Shown in pieces: positions 1-8,376 of a DNA stretch of 64,000 nucleotides. The notes below the pieces were generated by a model. It was given only the letters and a program-made list of their open reading frames with translations, had not been told where the DNA came from and made no database searches. The DNA comes from Hanstruepera ponticola. GTDB lineage: Bacteria > Bacteroidota > Bacteroidia > Flavobacteriales > Flavobacteriaceae. The translations under genes and the position numbers were made by a program. Position 1 is the first letter of the stretch, and each line of letters opens with the position of its first letter. The stretch covers positions 1-64,000 of the forward strand of contig NZ_JABANC010000006.1 of the NCBI RefSeq assembly GCF_012931685.1. Reading direction: 5' to 3'.

Positions 1-711
1 TTAGGTTCAGGAACTACCGCTACAGTTACAGTAGCCGAAGCATCCGGACAAGGAGCTGTTCCGGTTACGGTATACGTATAAGTTCCAGGCGCATCCACAT
101 TAGGATCAAAAAGGCCAGTTCCAGAAGCTAGGGCAGGACTCCAAGTTCCACCTGTATCAGGCGAACCGCCAAGGACATCAAAAAGATCTTGAGTAGCATC
201 ATTATTACAGATATTAATAGAGCCATTTGTACCAGCATTAGGTTCAGGAACTACCGCTACAGTTACAGTAGCCGAAGCATCCGGACAAGGAGCTGTTCCG
301 GTTACGGTATACGTATAAGTTCCAGGCGCATCCACATTAGGATCAAAAAGGCCAGTTCCAGAAGCTAGGGCAGGACTCCAAGTTCCACCTGTATCAGGCG
401 AACCGCCAAGGACATCAAAAAGATCTTGAGTAGCATCATTATTACAGATATCAATAGAGCCATTTGTACCAGCGTTAGGTTCAGGAACTACCGCTACAGT
501 TACAGTAGCCGAAGCATCCGGACAAGGAGCTGTTCCGGTTACGGTATACGTATAAGTTCCAGGCGCATCCACATTAGGATCAAAAAGGCCAGTTCCAGAA
601 GCTAGGGCAGGACTCCAAGTTCCACCTGTATCAGGCGAACCGCCAAGGACATCAAAAAGATCTTGAGTAGCATCATTATTACAGATATCAATAGAACCAT
701 TTGTACCAGCG
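1..711 (-). repeat. Three in-frame 237-bp tandem repeats
   Basis: Units are 1-237, 238-474 and 475-711. By eye the three differ at only three positions in total, one of which changes Asn to Asp. Each encodes 79 residues. A fourth, clearly diverged and longer unit lies at about 712-980. The array may continue beyond the left edge, so the true copy number is unknown. Confidence 0.95.
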
Positions 712-1769
712 TTAGGTTCAGGTGAGATAGTTATAGTTACTGTTGAACTTGTTGGTGAACAACTATTTCCAGGATCAACAGTGTAAGTAAACGTATAGGG
801 ACTACCTGACACAGTCATAGAGGTAATATCTAAAGTTCCAGTACTACCATTTGTAGTTGGTAATGGACCGCTCCATGAACCATTTGTGTCTGGTGTTCCT
901 GACAGTTCGTCAAATAAATCAATTGAAATGATAGTTGAAATTTCTGATTCGCAAATATCTAGTGAACCGCTAGTTCCAGGGTCTGCAGGGTCATCAATAA
1001 TTACTGTTACCTCAAATCTATCATTACTCTCACAAGGCGGATCAACCGAGGTGGCAAAGTAGTTTTCTCCATCAATGAGTAACGTTGAAGGATCTAAAGG
1101 GATTACTGAAGTGTTTGTAGCATACCAACTATCTGCATTTGTTGCTGTTAAATCGCCAACCGTTGGTGGTGTTTCTGAACAAAAAATTTGAACTGGGTTT
1201 CCGGTTGGGACAGGAACGACGCCTATAACGACTAAAACGGATAGTCTAGAGGTTCTGCAGCCTGTATCAGGGTTTTCCTGATCAGCATAATAAATAGTGT
1301 TGTCGTTTAAAACCGTGGAAGACAAAAGCGGTATTCCACCTGAAGCAACATTATACCATTGAACATTATTTCCAATAGCTGTTAAATCAGCAATGGTAGC
1401 ATCATTTGGGTCATCAACACATACTCCCTGAAAATTTAATCCAAAAGGTGCTCCATAAATAGTAACATCAACGCGTTCTCTCACACCACAACTTCCAGAA
1501 TTGTCATCGGCATAGTAATCTTCTCCATCAAGTAGCCCAATTGTACTAGAAATTGGCGTTGTTGAACTTGGTGTATCATACCACTGAATACCATTTCCAC
1601 TATCGGTTGCAATCAAATCTGCAATTGTAGGGTCGTCTAAATCACAAAATGATTGATTAGTATTAGAGATAGTTGGACATTGCGCCGCAATATTAGCTGG
1701 AATAATTAGAACTATCAGCATAAAGAATGTTGATAGGTATATATAAAAGTCTTTATTTTTTGCTGTCAT
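1..1769 (-). CDS. Secreted repeat-rich surface protein, C-terminal part outside the window
   Basis: The reading frame is open from an ATG at 1769 to the left edge (589 codons seen), so the gene is partial. It starts with a signal peptide whose hydrophobic core is followed by NIAAQCP. Three to four Ig-like modules follow, each with an IQWY or VQWY strand and a closing YYAD or YFAT, like the CHU_C-associated Ig-like (Ig_7) family. After a linker come one diverged and three almost identical 79-residue modules beginning GTNGSIDICNND, each with two Cys that probably pair. In this phylum such proteins usually end in a T9SS or gliding-associated C-terminal domain; that end is not visible here. The start lies 24 bp after the stop of the LysM gene, so the two are probably co-transcribed. 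An adhesin or matrix role is inferred from architecture only. Confidence 0.85.
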   Translation of the reverse strand, partial: MTAKNKDFYIYLSTFFMLIVLIIPANIAAQCPTISNTNQSFCDLDDPTIADLIATDSGNGIQWYDTPSSTTPISSTIGLLDGEDYYADDNSGSCGVRERVDVTIYGAPFGLNFQGVCVDDPNDATIADLTAIGNNVQWYNVASGGIPLLSSTVLNDNTIYYADQENPDTGCRTSRLSVLVVIGVVPVPTGNPVQIFCSETPPTVGDLTATNADSWYATNTSVIPLDPSTLLIDGENYFATSVDPPCESNDRFEVTVIIDDPADPGTSGSLDICESEISTIISIDLFDELSGTPDTNGSWSGPLPTTNGSTGTLDITSMTVSGSPYTFTYTVDPGNSCSPTSSTVTITISPEPNAGTNGSIDICNNDATQDLFDVLGGSPDTGGTWSPALASGTGLFDPNVDAPGTYTYTVTGTAPCPDASATVTVAVVPEPNAGTNGSIDICNNDATQDLFDVLGGSPDTGGTWSPALASGTGLFDPNVDAPGTYTYTVTGTAPCPDASATVTVAVVPEPNAGTNGSINICNNDATQDLFDVLGGSPDTGGTWSPALASGTGLFDPNVDAPGTYTYTVTGTAPCPDASATVTVAVVPEP

Positions 1770-1793
1770 AAAGAGTAATGTTCTCAATAATGT

Positions 1794-3860
1794 TTAATCA
1801 GTTTGTATTGTAATGTTATCGTTGTTAAATTCTGTAATTGAAATAATATTATTGACGTATCTGCCAGAAGCATCCTTGGTATAATCAAATTTTAAACATA
1901 AATAGGTTGTTATAATACTATCTAAATTATTATTATATCCGCTTTTTTGAGCTATTCTTAAAAGCGTGTCAAAAGTTATATCATAACCATATAGCACATG
2001 TTTAGTTGGTGCAATTCCATAAACTAAATAGTAGCTTTCATTGAATTGGGTTATTTTCCTGTCTTCGGAAATACAACTGATACTAGGGTAAAGCAATTTT
2101 AAAATTTTAAACCTCTTGGATGAAATATCATCTTCATTTGGAATTAATTCAGAATCTAAAACAGCTAATTGAATATTAAAGCTGGACAGCTCTCTCAATA
2201 ATGTGTTGGTAGTATTTAAAAACACGCCATTACGATCGCTATCAATAATGACAAAATTCTTCATCGAACTGTCTAAAAGAGACGTGAGTTCTCTAGTTGA
2301 AAAGTTACCATTTCTTTTTGTTTCAATAATTGAAATGTCAGGATTATTGTTTACAACAAATTGCCTACTATTTTCTCTTTCATAATCACTAATCATGACG
2401 ATGTTTCCATTTTGACTTTTAAGATAGTCTAGCATTTTCAATTGTTGCTGTTCGGGTGCTGGATAGGCTTCAATAATATTAGAAAGGTTTTTATTATTTG
2501 ATGAATTATAAGCACTTACAATTGGGATGTCATTGTTTTTAGCTTGTGAGGCTATCCAATCGATGTTATTTGAATAAGATGGTGAAATAATAGCTTGGTA
2601 GTTATCCAAAGAGCTATTCTTTAATTTTGTATTTGATGGTGTAATACTTGTTTCTGTATCGATTTTGATAATATCAGATTTTATTAGTAAACCTAATTTT
2701 CTCAAAGAGTCCATAGCCATTTTTGCACCACTATAAAATTCTAAATTACGCTTAATGATAACATCAGACGTATTCTTGAAACCTGCTGATGTGTTTTTGT
2801 GTTCATTGAATTCATCATCATTAAAAGGCATTATGAAAAGGACTTCTTTATATGATGTTTTGTCAATAGTTTCAATTAGACTTATGTATTCTTGTTTGTC
2901 AACATTAGTTTTTGAAATAGCGGTTGGAGGGTCATTATCAAGTTTAGGCATTTTAATAACAGTGCCTACTTGCACTGATTTTTCTAATTGTGGATTTAGT
3001 TTCAAAAAATCCGTAGTACTCATATTCGCTTTTTTAGATAAACCGTAAAGTGTTTCTTTAGGTCTTATGGTATAATTTTCAAATTGATTAGTATTATTAT
3101 TCACTTCAGGCTCATCCTCAAATGGCGTGCCTTTATCTTCTGTTTGAGCTTCATCTGTAACTTCATTTGTTATTTTAGCAACATCAATTACGTCTTCAGT
3201 TTCTGCTTTATTTGGATAGGTTTCTTCACTATATTCAGTCAAATTATCGTTTGAAGGAATGGAAATGGTTGTGCCATATTTTAAAATCCCCATTTGTGGA
3301 TTGGCAGACTGAATTGCTTGAATGGTCACAGCATATTTTTTAGAAAGGCCATAAAGGGTTTCCCCTTTTTGAACAAAATGAGAGCGGTAAATTATATTTT
3401 TATTCGTTTGTACTTGTTGTGAATAGGATTCTGATGTGCGTATAGATAAATAATGGCCTGCTTGTAAACCATTTTTAATATGTGGATTTTGCTGCTCCAA
3501 ATTGGCTATGGTAACACCATATTTTTTTGATAGACCATATTTGGTTTCACCCCTTAAAACATGATGCGTAATTGTTTGGTTTTGTGTAACTGCGCTATCT
3601 TGGTTATTGTTTCTGCTGTTATCACTATTGGAAGGAATGATCAAAACATCGCCAACATATATAACATCTTTAGCATTGGGATTTAACTTAAGAATTTCTT
3701 TAGGAGAAACGTTATATACTCTTGATAATTGATAAACGGTTTCTCCCTTCTTTACCTGATGTTTTTTAGTTGGTTGTTGTGCATTCCCAAACTGGAAACA
3801 AAAAATAAAAGCCAATAAAAAAGAATAAATAATCCTCATATATGTTCTGTTCTTTGGCAT
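1794..3860 (-). CDS. LysM repeat protein with periplasmic-binding-like C-terminal domain
   Basis: A signal peptide (hydrophobic core after MRIIYS, ending FGNAQ) is followed by four LysM modules at about residues 33-76, 98-141, 160-200 and 264-306. Each has the K/RGETxYxLSKKY-like pattern typical of peptidoglycan binding. An acidic linker separates modules three and four. Residues about 335-688 look like a type-1 periplasmic-binding fold (alternating beta-alpha segments such as VLFIMPFNDDEF and YQAIISPSYSNN), as in other Bacteroidota proteins that combine LysM with a PBP1-like domain. It probably acts in the periplasm on or near the cell wall; its ligand is unknown. A second ATG at 3839 (MRIIYS) would give a more conventional signal peptide and may be the true start. 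The large repeat protein follows after 24 bp. Confidence 0.85.
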   Translation of the reverse strand: MPKNRTYMRIIYSFLLAFIFCFQFGNAQQPTKKHQVKKGETVYQLSRVYNVSPKEILKLNPNAKDVIYVGDVLIIPSNSDNSRNNNQDSAVTQNQTITHHVLRGETKYGLSKKYGVTIANLEQQNPHIKNGLQAGHYLSIRTSESYSQQVQTNKNIIYRSHFVQKGETLYGLSKKYAVTIQAIQSANPQMGILKYGTTISIPSNDNLTEYSEETYPNKAETEDVIDVAKITNEVTDEAQTEDKGTPFEDEPEVNNNTNQFENYTIRPKETLYGLSKKANMSTTDFLKLNPQLEKSVQVGTVIKMPKLDNDPPTAISKTNVDKQEYISLIETIDKTSYKEVLFIMPFNDDEFNEHKNTSAGFKNTSDVIIKRNLEFYSGAKMAMDSLRKLGLLIKSDIIKIDTETSITPSNTKLKNSSLDNYQAIISPSYSNNIDWIASQAKNNDIPIVSAYNSSNNKNLSNIIEAYPAPEQQQLKMLDYLKSQNGNIVMISDYERENSRQFVVNNNPDISIIETKRNGNFSTRELTSLLDSSMKNFVIIDSDRNGVFLNTTNTLLRELSSFNIQLAVLDSELIPNEDDISSKRFKILKLLYPSISCISEDRKITQFNESYYLVYGIAPTKHVLYGYDITFDTLLRIAQKSGYNNNLDSIITTYLCLKFDYTKDASGRYVNNIISITEFNNDNITIQTD

Positions 3861-3975
3861 ATTGGTTGATTAATAGATAAAATTAGTAAAAAAAGCTTCT
3901 CGATATTAGGAATCATAGGTTGTTGTCAACATTTTATTAACAATTTTAAAGCTCACTTTTCTTAAACTTTTGTAG

Positions 3976-3983
3976 TAGTTTTG
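3976..3983 (+). promoter_or_regulatory. TAnnTTTG-type -7 box before apbE
   Basis: TAGTTTTG lies 23 bp before the apbE start codon, in the divergent region between the LysM gene and apbE. It matches the Bacteroidota -7 consensus TAnnTTTG. No clear -33 TTTG is seen at the expected distance. Confidence 0.35.
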
Positions 3984-4006
3984 TTGTTTGAATAATTATT
4001 TAAAAA

Positions 4007-5011
4007 ATGAAAAGTTTTAGGCTTGAAGTCTCCGGATTTGCTACCATTGTCATGTTGCTCTTACTATCTTGTAAGCAGGACACTAGGCAACAGTTTAAAA
4101 ACACGAAACTATCTGGAGCTGTTTTTGGCACATCGTACTCTATAATTTATGATTCAGATAGTGATTACACCAAACAGTTTGACAGTTTATTTCAGGTTGT
4201 TAACCAGTCCTTATCTACATATATTCCGAGTTCAGATATTTCTAAACTCAATAGAAATGGAATGGTTATAGTTGATGAACATTTTATTACTGTATTTCAA
4301 GCTTCTAGAGATATTTACAATCAAACGCAAGGTGTTTTCGATCCAACTATTGGCGCAGTAGTTAACGCTTGGGATTTCGGTCCAGAAGGGAAAATAAATA
4401 ATATAGATAGTTTAAAAATTGATAGTTTAATGCTCGGTGTTGGTCTCAATAAAGTTCGTCTAGAAAATAATCGTGTAATAAAACCAGCAATTACCTTTTT
4501 AGACTTTAATGCCATTGCAAAAGGTTATGGCGTAGATGTTATTGCCAACTTTTTAGAAGAAAAAGGCATACATAATTATTTGGTTGAAATAGGAGGCGAG
4601 ATTCATGCAGGTGGTAAAAATGCTGAAAAGCAAAAACCATGGAAAGTAGGTGTGGAGATGCCACGTTTTGACGGATCGCAATCTATTTTAAAAACCATAA
4701 GCATTACAGATGAAGCAATGGCAACATCTGGAACATACAGGAAATTTAAAGTTGACGAAAACGGGAATCGTTATTCACATATTATCGATACTAAAACGGG
4801 TTATCCAAGCAAGACAAATTTATTGAGTATTTCTGTTTTAGCTGAAAATTGTATGATTGCAGATGCTTATGCTACTGCTTTCAAATCCATGGGAGTTAAT
4901 GCTGTGAAAGACTTTTTAAAAACACATCCTGAATTAAAAGCATTTTTAATTTTTGAAAATGAAGAAGGTGAGCTGGAAACATTGGCATTAAATGGATTTC
5001 CGGAATCCTAA
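4007..5011 (+). CDS. apbE: FAD:protein FMN transferase (ApbE family lipoprotein)
   Basis: This is a 334-residue ApbE-family protein, which covalently attaches FMN to Thr residues of redox proteins such as Nqr and Rnf subunits in the periplasm. The N-terminus is a lipoprotein signal with lipobox LLLSC, Cys22. Family motifs are all present: GTSYSIIY, GVFDPTIGAVVNAWDFGP, FNAIAKGYGVD, the EIGGEIHAGG loop, YSHIIDTKTGYPS and the Mg-binding ADAYATAF. Length is normal for the family. It is followed by a strong terminator at 5065-5106, so it is probably monocistronic. Confidence 0.93.
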   Translation: MKSFRLEVSGFATIVMLLLLSCKQDTRQQFKNTKLSGAVFGTSYSIIYDSDSDYTKQFDSLFQVVNQSLSTYIPSSDISKLNRNGMVIVDEHFITVFQASRDIYNQTQGVFDPTIGAVVNAWDFGPEGKINNIDSLKIDSLMLGVGLNKVRLENNRVIKPAITFLDFNAIAKGYGVDVIANFLEEKGIHNYLVEIGGEIHAGGKNAEKQKPWKVGVEMPRFDGSQSILKTISITDEAMATSGTYRKFKVDENGNRYSHIIDTKTGYPSKTNLLSISVLAENCMIADAYATAFKSMGVNAVKDFLKTHPELKAFLIFENEEGELETLALNGFPES

Positions 5012-5064
5012 ATGTGACTTTTTAGAATGATAGTGTCATAAATAGGATGCTATTAATCAAAACT

Positions 5065-5106
5065 AAAAGTTGGATTGAACGAAAGTTTAGTTCAGCTTTT
5101 TTTTTT
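5065..5106 (+). terminator. Rho-independent terminator after apbE
   Basis: A 16-bp stem (arms 5065-5080 and 5085-5100, with several G-U pairs) closes on a GAAA tetraloop (5081-5084). The T-rich end of the second arm runs on through 5106. Confidence 0.8.
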
Positions 5107-5128
5107 ACCTTTAAGCAAACGCTTCTAA

Positions 5129-6661
5129 ATGAAACAGTTATTACTTCTATTTTTTTTATTACCTTTTTTTGCTTTTTCTCAATGCCCTCCTGATGGTACA
5201 TTTTCGTCACAAGCTGAAATTGATGCTTTTGCAACCGAGTATCCAGATTGTGCTGTTCTAGAAAGTAGCTTGGTTATTTCAGGAGATGATATTACTAGTT
5301 TGAATGGATTAGAGCAAATAGGTCAGGTTAGCCGTTTGATTATTCAAGACAATCCGTTATTATTGAATCTTGATGGTTTAAATCAAAACTTAATCATAAA
5401 TTCTTTTTTTGGAGAGTTAACCATACAAAACAATCCAGTTTTAACGAATATTAATGCTTTAGAATTTGTTACAGATGGAGAGGATATTGTCGAAGGTGAA
5501 GTTGATATTTCTGATAATCCCATGCTAAATGATCTATATGGTTTCCCATTAAATCTTGATGCTATCAATCAATTAATTATTGATAACAATGATTCATTAA
5601 CAAATCTGGAAGGACTTGGCGGTATTTCTGGTATTCAAAGTTTGTTTATTCAAAACAATGATAGTCTTTTAAATCTTATAGGTTTAGAAGAAGGTTTTCA
5701 TGCTGTAAATTTAATTATCAATAATAATTTGTCTTTACAAAGTTTAGATGGTTTAATTTATCCAACATACATAACTCAAATAGCGATAGAAAATAATCAA
5801 AGTTTAACCAATGTGAGTGCATTAAATGCTATTTTGGCTAATTATTCGATTGATCACCATATCAGTATATTGAATAATCCCAATTTAGCTATTTGTGACA
5901 ATGATTGGATTTGTAGTTTTATTGAATACAACCAATTTGATAAATGGTTACCAGGAAATTTTCATAACAACGCTTCTGGATGTGAAAATGATTATGAAGT
6001 AGAATATAATTGTGGATTTGTTACCAATGATGATTGCACGATTTATCAATACCCTGATGTCGATAATAATCTTACTTTGGGAGAAACCATAACAGCGACT
6101 AATCAATTGGCAACAACATCGGAACAAGTGCCAAGCTGTAACGAAGTGGCAGATAGACAAGATGTTTGGTTTATTTTTAATTCCGGAGATAGTTCAACAG
6201 TTGATATCCTGTTGCAATCAGGGTTTAATTTGCAACTATGGAACGCTAATAGTGGTTGTGGGTATCAAACTCAAGTTTCTGAAGCTTGCGGTAGTGAACA
6301 ATTGTTGGATATTCCTGTAACCCAAGACACGAACTATTTTATTCAAGTTTGGAGTGATAACAACAAACGTCCAGCAGGCTGGTTTGATTTAACCGTTCAA
6401 GATGGTTTGTTGTCAAATACAGAGTATGCTTTTAATGAATTGAGGATATACCCCAATCCTGTAAACACTTCATTAAATATCAAGGCATATAAACCCATAG
6501 ACGGTATAACCATTCACAATTTATTGGGGCAAGAAGTTATGAAATCACTTCCAAACTCAATCAATGCAAAGCTAAATTTGGAAAGCCTAAATTCGGGCAT
6601 CTATATCGTTCAAATTACCATTGAAGAACAGCAAAAGACCTATAAAATAATCAAGGAGTAA
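5129..6661 (+). CDS. T9SS-sorted LRR-like (receptor L-domain-like) secreted protein
   Basis: This 510-residue secreted protein starts with a signal peptide ending in FAFSQCPP. Residues about 45-250 are irregular leucine-rich, L-domain-like repeats of about 25-30 residues, with recurrent I-x-NN/DNP/DS-L-x-NL-x-GL patterns. A Cys-bearing cap (AICDNDWICSFI) ends the repeat region. A further beta domain spans about 290-420. The C-terminus (YPNPVNTSLNIKAY to the end, with GIYIVQI and a basic tail) is a type A T9SS sorting domain, so the protein should be exported through the outer membrane and cleaved or anchored there. Its binding partner is unknown. The stop TAA directly abuts the stop of the convergent methyltransferase gene. 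Confidence 0.88.
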   Translation: MKQLLLLFFLLPFFAFSQCPPDGTFSSQAEIDAFATEYPDCAVLESSLVISGDDITSLNGLEQIGQVSRLIIQDNPLLLNLDGLNQNLIINSFFGELTIQNNPVLTNINALEFVTDGEDIVEGEVDISDNPMLNDLYGFPLNLDAINQLIIDNNDSLTNLEGLGGISGIQSLFIQNNDSLLNLIGLEEGFHAVNLIINNNLSLQSLDGLIYPTYITQIAIENNQSLTNVSALNAILANYSIDHHISILNNPNLAICDNDWICSFIEYNQFDKWLPGNFHNNASGCENDYEVEYNCGFVTNDDCTIYQYPDVDNNLTLGETITATNQLATTSEQVPSCNEVADRQDVWFIFNSGDSSTVDILLQSGFNLQLWNANSGCGYQTQVSEACGSEQLLDIPVTQDTNYFIQVWSDNNKRPAGWFDLTVQDGLLSNTEYAFNELRIYPNPVNTSLNIKAYKPIDGITIHNLLGQEVMKSLPNSINAKLNLESLNSGIYIVQITIEEQQKTYKIIKE

Positions 6662-7426
6662 TTACTTTCTAACCAAAGGAATAATTTCGCCTTTGGCTAA
6701 ACAATAGCGGTCTATTTTTTCAATCGTTAATTTAGAGGTGTAGTCCACTTCTTCAACGTTAAAGCCGTTTTCGCGTAACCGATCAAAGTAATCTCTACCA
6801 TATACACGAACATGGTCGTACTGACCAAAAATTTTAGCCCGCTCTTTTTTATCGGTAATGCTATTGTCTTCAAACGTTTTATTACGTGTTAAATCTTGTG
6901 GAATTTGGAAAATGCCCCAGCCCCCTGGTTTCAAAACACGATATAATTCTTGCATGGCTTTAGTGTCATCTGGGATGTGTTCCAAAACGTGGTTGCATAA
7001 AATCACATCAAAACTATTATCATCAAATGGGAGATTGCAAATATCAGCTTTCACATCGGCTAATGGTGAATTAAGATCTGTTGTTGTATAATCTAAATTC
7101 TTGAGATTTCTAAACCGTTTATAAAAAGCCTGTTCTGGCGCAAAGTGAAGTACCTTGAAATTCTTTGTAAAGAAGTTTGTTTCGTTTTTTAGGTATAACC
7201 ATAACAATCTATGACGTTCTAAACTTAATGTAGAAGGCGAAAGCACATTATTACGTTGATTACCATAACCATAAGGTAAAAAGGTTTTAAAACTTTTACC
7301 GTCAATAGGGTCAGTATAAGTATTTCCTTTTAAAAAAAAAGCCAAAACAGGTCGTGCCATATAACTCAATCGAATTAAAATGGGTCTTGGAATAGTATTT
7401 AAAATGGTTTTAAAAAGCTTTTTCAT
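6662..7426 (-). CDS. Class I SAM-dependent methyltransferase
   Basis: This 254-residue protein has a methyltransferase domain at about residues 85-215. Visible motifs are the acidic DLNSPLADVKADICNLPF segment, VILCNHVLEHIPDD (motif IV region) and LYRVLKPGGWGIFQIP (motif VI). The usual glycine-rich motif I is weak (VLHFAPEQAFY), which is common in Methyltransf_11-type proteins of this phylum. The N-terminal 80 residues, basic with a hydrophobic stretch, are outside the family core. The substrate is unknown. It lies 6 bp downstream of map on the same strand, so it may be read from the map promoter. It converges on the T9SS gene with no intergenic base. Confidence 0.82.
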   Translation of the reverse strand: MKKLFKTILNTIPRPILIRLSYMARPVLAFFLKGNTYTDPIDGKSFKTFLPYGYGNQRNNVLSPSTLSLERHRLLWLYLKNETNFFTKNFKVLHFAPEQAFYKRFRNLKNLDYTTTDLNSPLADVKADICNLPFDDNSFDVILCNHVLEHIPDDTKAMQELYRVLKPGGWGIFQIPQDLTRNKTFEDNSITDKKERAKIFGQYDHVRVYGRDYFDRLRENGFNVEEVDYTSKLTIEKIDRYCLAKGEIIPLVRK

Positions 7427-7432
7427 TTAGAA

Positions 7433-8251
7433 TTAAAGCACTAATGCGTTCTGACGGAATTCATTCTCCTCATCACTTTCAATCCCTAAAGCCTCATAGA
7501 TATAGGCAAAAGTAGAAAGTAATTCCGGTTTTCCGTCAACAATAGCTACATCATGTTCAAAATGTGCAGATGGTTTATTGTCTAAAGTTGTGATAGTCCA
7601 ACCATCTCTATGTTGTTTTATGCGATGGGTTCCCATATTTATCATGGGTTCAATAGCAACCACCATACCTTCAATGAACTTTTTACCACGACCACGTTTA
7701 CCATAATTAGGCATTTCAGGGTCTTCATGCATTTTGCGTCCAATACCATGACCAACCAACTCACGAACCACTCCATAGCCATGAGCTTCGCAATGCTTTT
7801 GAATAGCAAAGCCAACATCACCCACACGATTACCTAGTTTAAATTCGCGAATACCCACGTATAATGATTCTTTGGTGACATCCAATAATTTTTGTGTTTC
7901 AGAATCAATTTCACCTACTGAAAACGTGTAGGCGTGATCACCATAAAAACCATTTTTTATAGCACCACAATCTATTGAAATAATATCACCTTCCTTTAAT
8001 GGTTCATTGGTAGGAAAACCATGAACTACTTGCGAGTTAGGACTCATGCAGAGTGTGTTAGGAAAATTATATAATCCCAAAAAACCTGGAATGGCATCTT
8101 GCTCTCTTATATATTCTTCGGCCATTTTATCCAGCTGTAATGTTGAAACGCCAGGTTTCACTTCTTTAGCAAGCATGCCCAATGTTTTAGATACCACCAA
8201 AGCACTTGTGCGCATCAATTCAATCTCTTCTCTAGTCTTTACAATAATCAT
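7433..8251 (-). CDS. map: Type I methionine aminopeptidase
   Basis: This cytosolic enzyme removes the N-terminal Met of nascent proteins using two metal ions. The sequence has the type I core with ligands in IISIDCGAIKNGFYGDHAY (two Asp), HGIGRKMHEDP (His), VAIEPMI (Glu) and FEHDVAI (Glu). I place the start at the ATG at 8251 (MIIVKTREEIELM), giving 272 residues. An upstream ATG at 8290 would add 13 hydrophobic residues that are foreign to the family, and a good promoter box (8269-8276) lies inside that extension. It is divergent from the CoA-transferase gene. Confidence 0.95.
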   Translation of the reverse strand: MIIVKTREEIELMRTSALVVSKTLGMLAKEVKPGVSTLQLDKMAEEYIREQDAIPGFLGLYNFPNTLCMSPNSQVVHGFPTNEPLKEGDIISIDCGAIKNGFYGDHAYTFSVGEIDSETQKLLDVTKESLYVGIREFKLGNRVGDVGFAIQKHCEAHGYGVVRELVGHGIGRKMHEDPEMPNYGKRGRGKKFIEGMVVAIEPMINMGTHRIKQHRDGWTITTLDNKPSAHFEHDVAIVDGKPELLSTFAYIYEALGIESDEENEFRQNALVL

Positions 8252-8268
8252 GATAAAAAAAATATGGG

Positions 8269-8276
8269 CAAAGATA
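8269..8276 (-). promoter_or_regulatory. TATCTTTG -7 box for map
   Basis: On the minus strand this reads TATCTTTG, a full match to TAnnTTTG, with 17 nt between it and the ATG at 8251. The same box at nearly the same distance precedes gpmI, nif3, lipA and the small gene at 43090. Confidence 0.5.
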
Positions 8277-8296
8277 CTCAAAATTAACAAGGTATT

Positions 8297-8337
8297 TAAA
8301 GAACCAAAAACATGACTTTTGACAGCTTTTGGTTCTT
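8297..8337. promoter_or_regulatory. 12-bp inverted repeat between map and the CoA-transferase gene
   Basis: The perfect arms AAAGAACCAAAA (8297-8308) and TTTTGGTTCTTT (8326-8337) are separated by 17 bp. They lie in the divergent promoter region, upstream of both genes. Neither gene ends here, so an operator or an attenuating hairpin is more likely than a terminator. A weak promoter for the plus gene (TTTG at 8327-8330, GACCTTTG at 8348-8355, 17 bp apart) overlaps the right arm. Confidence 0.45.
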
Positions 8338-8376
8338 TCTTTTTTGTGACCTTTGTAACCTAAAAAAAATAATATC

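Noticed and set aside
1-711. Regular repeats that could be taken for a CRISPR array
   Set aside because: Units are 237 bp with no unique spacers and are in frame within one long protein-coding gene.
8252-8290. Longer map starting at ATG 8290
   Set aside because: The extension is hydrophobic, not found in type I methionine aminopeptidases as I know them, and contains the TATCTTTG box.
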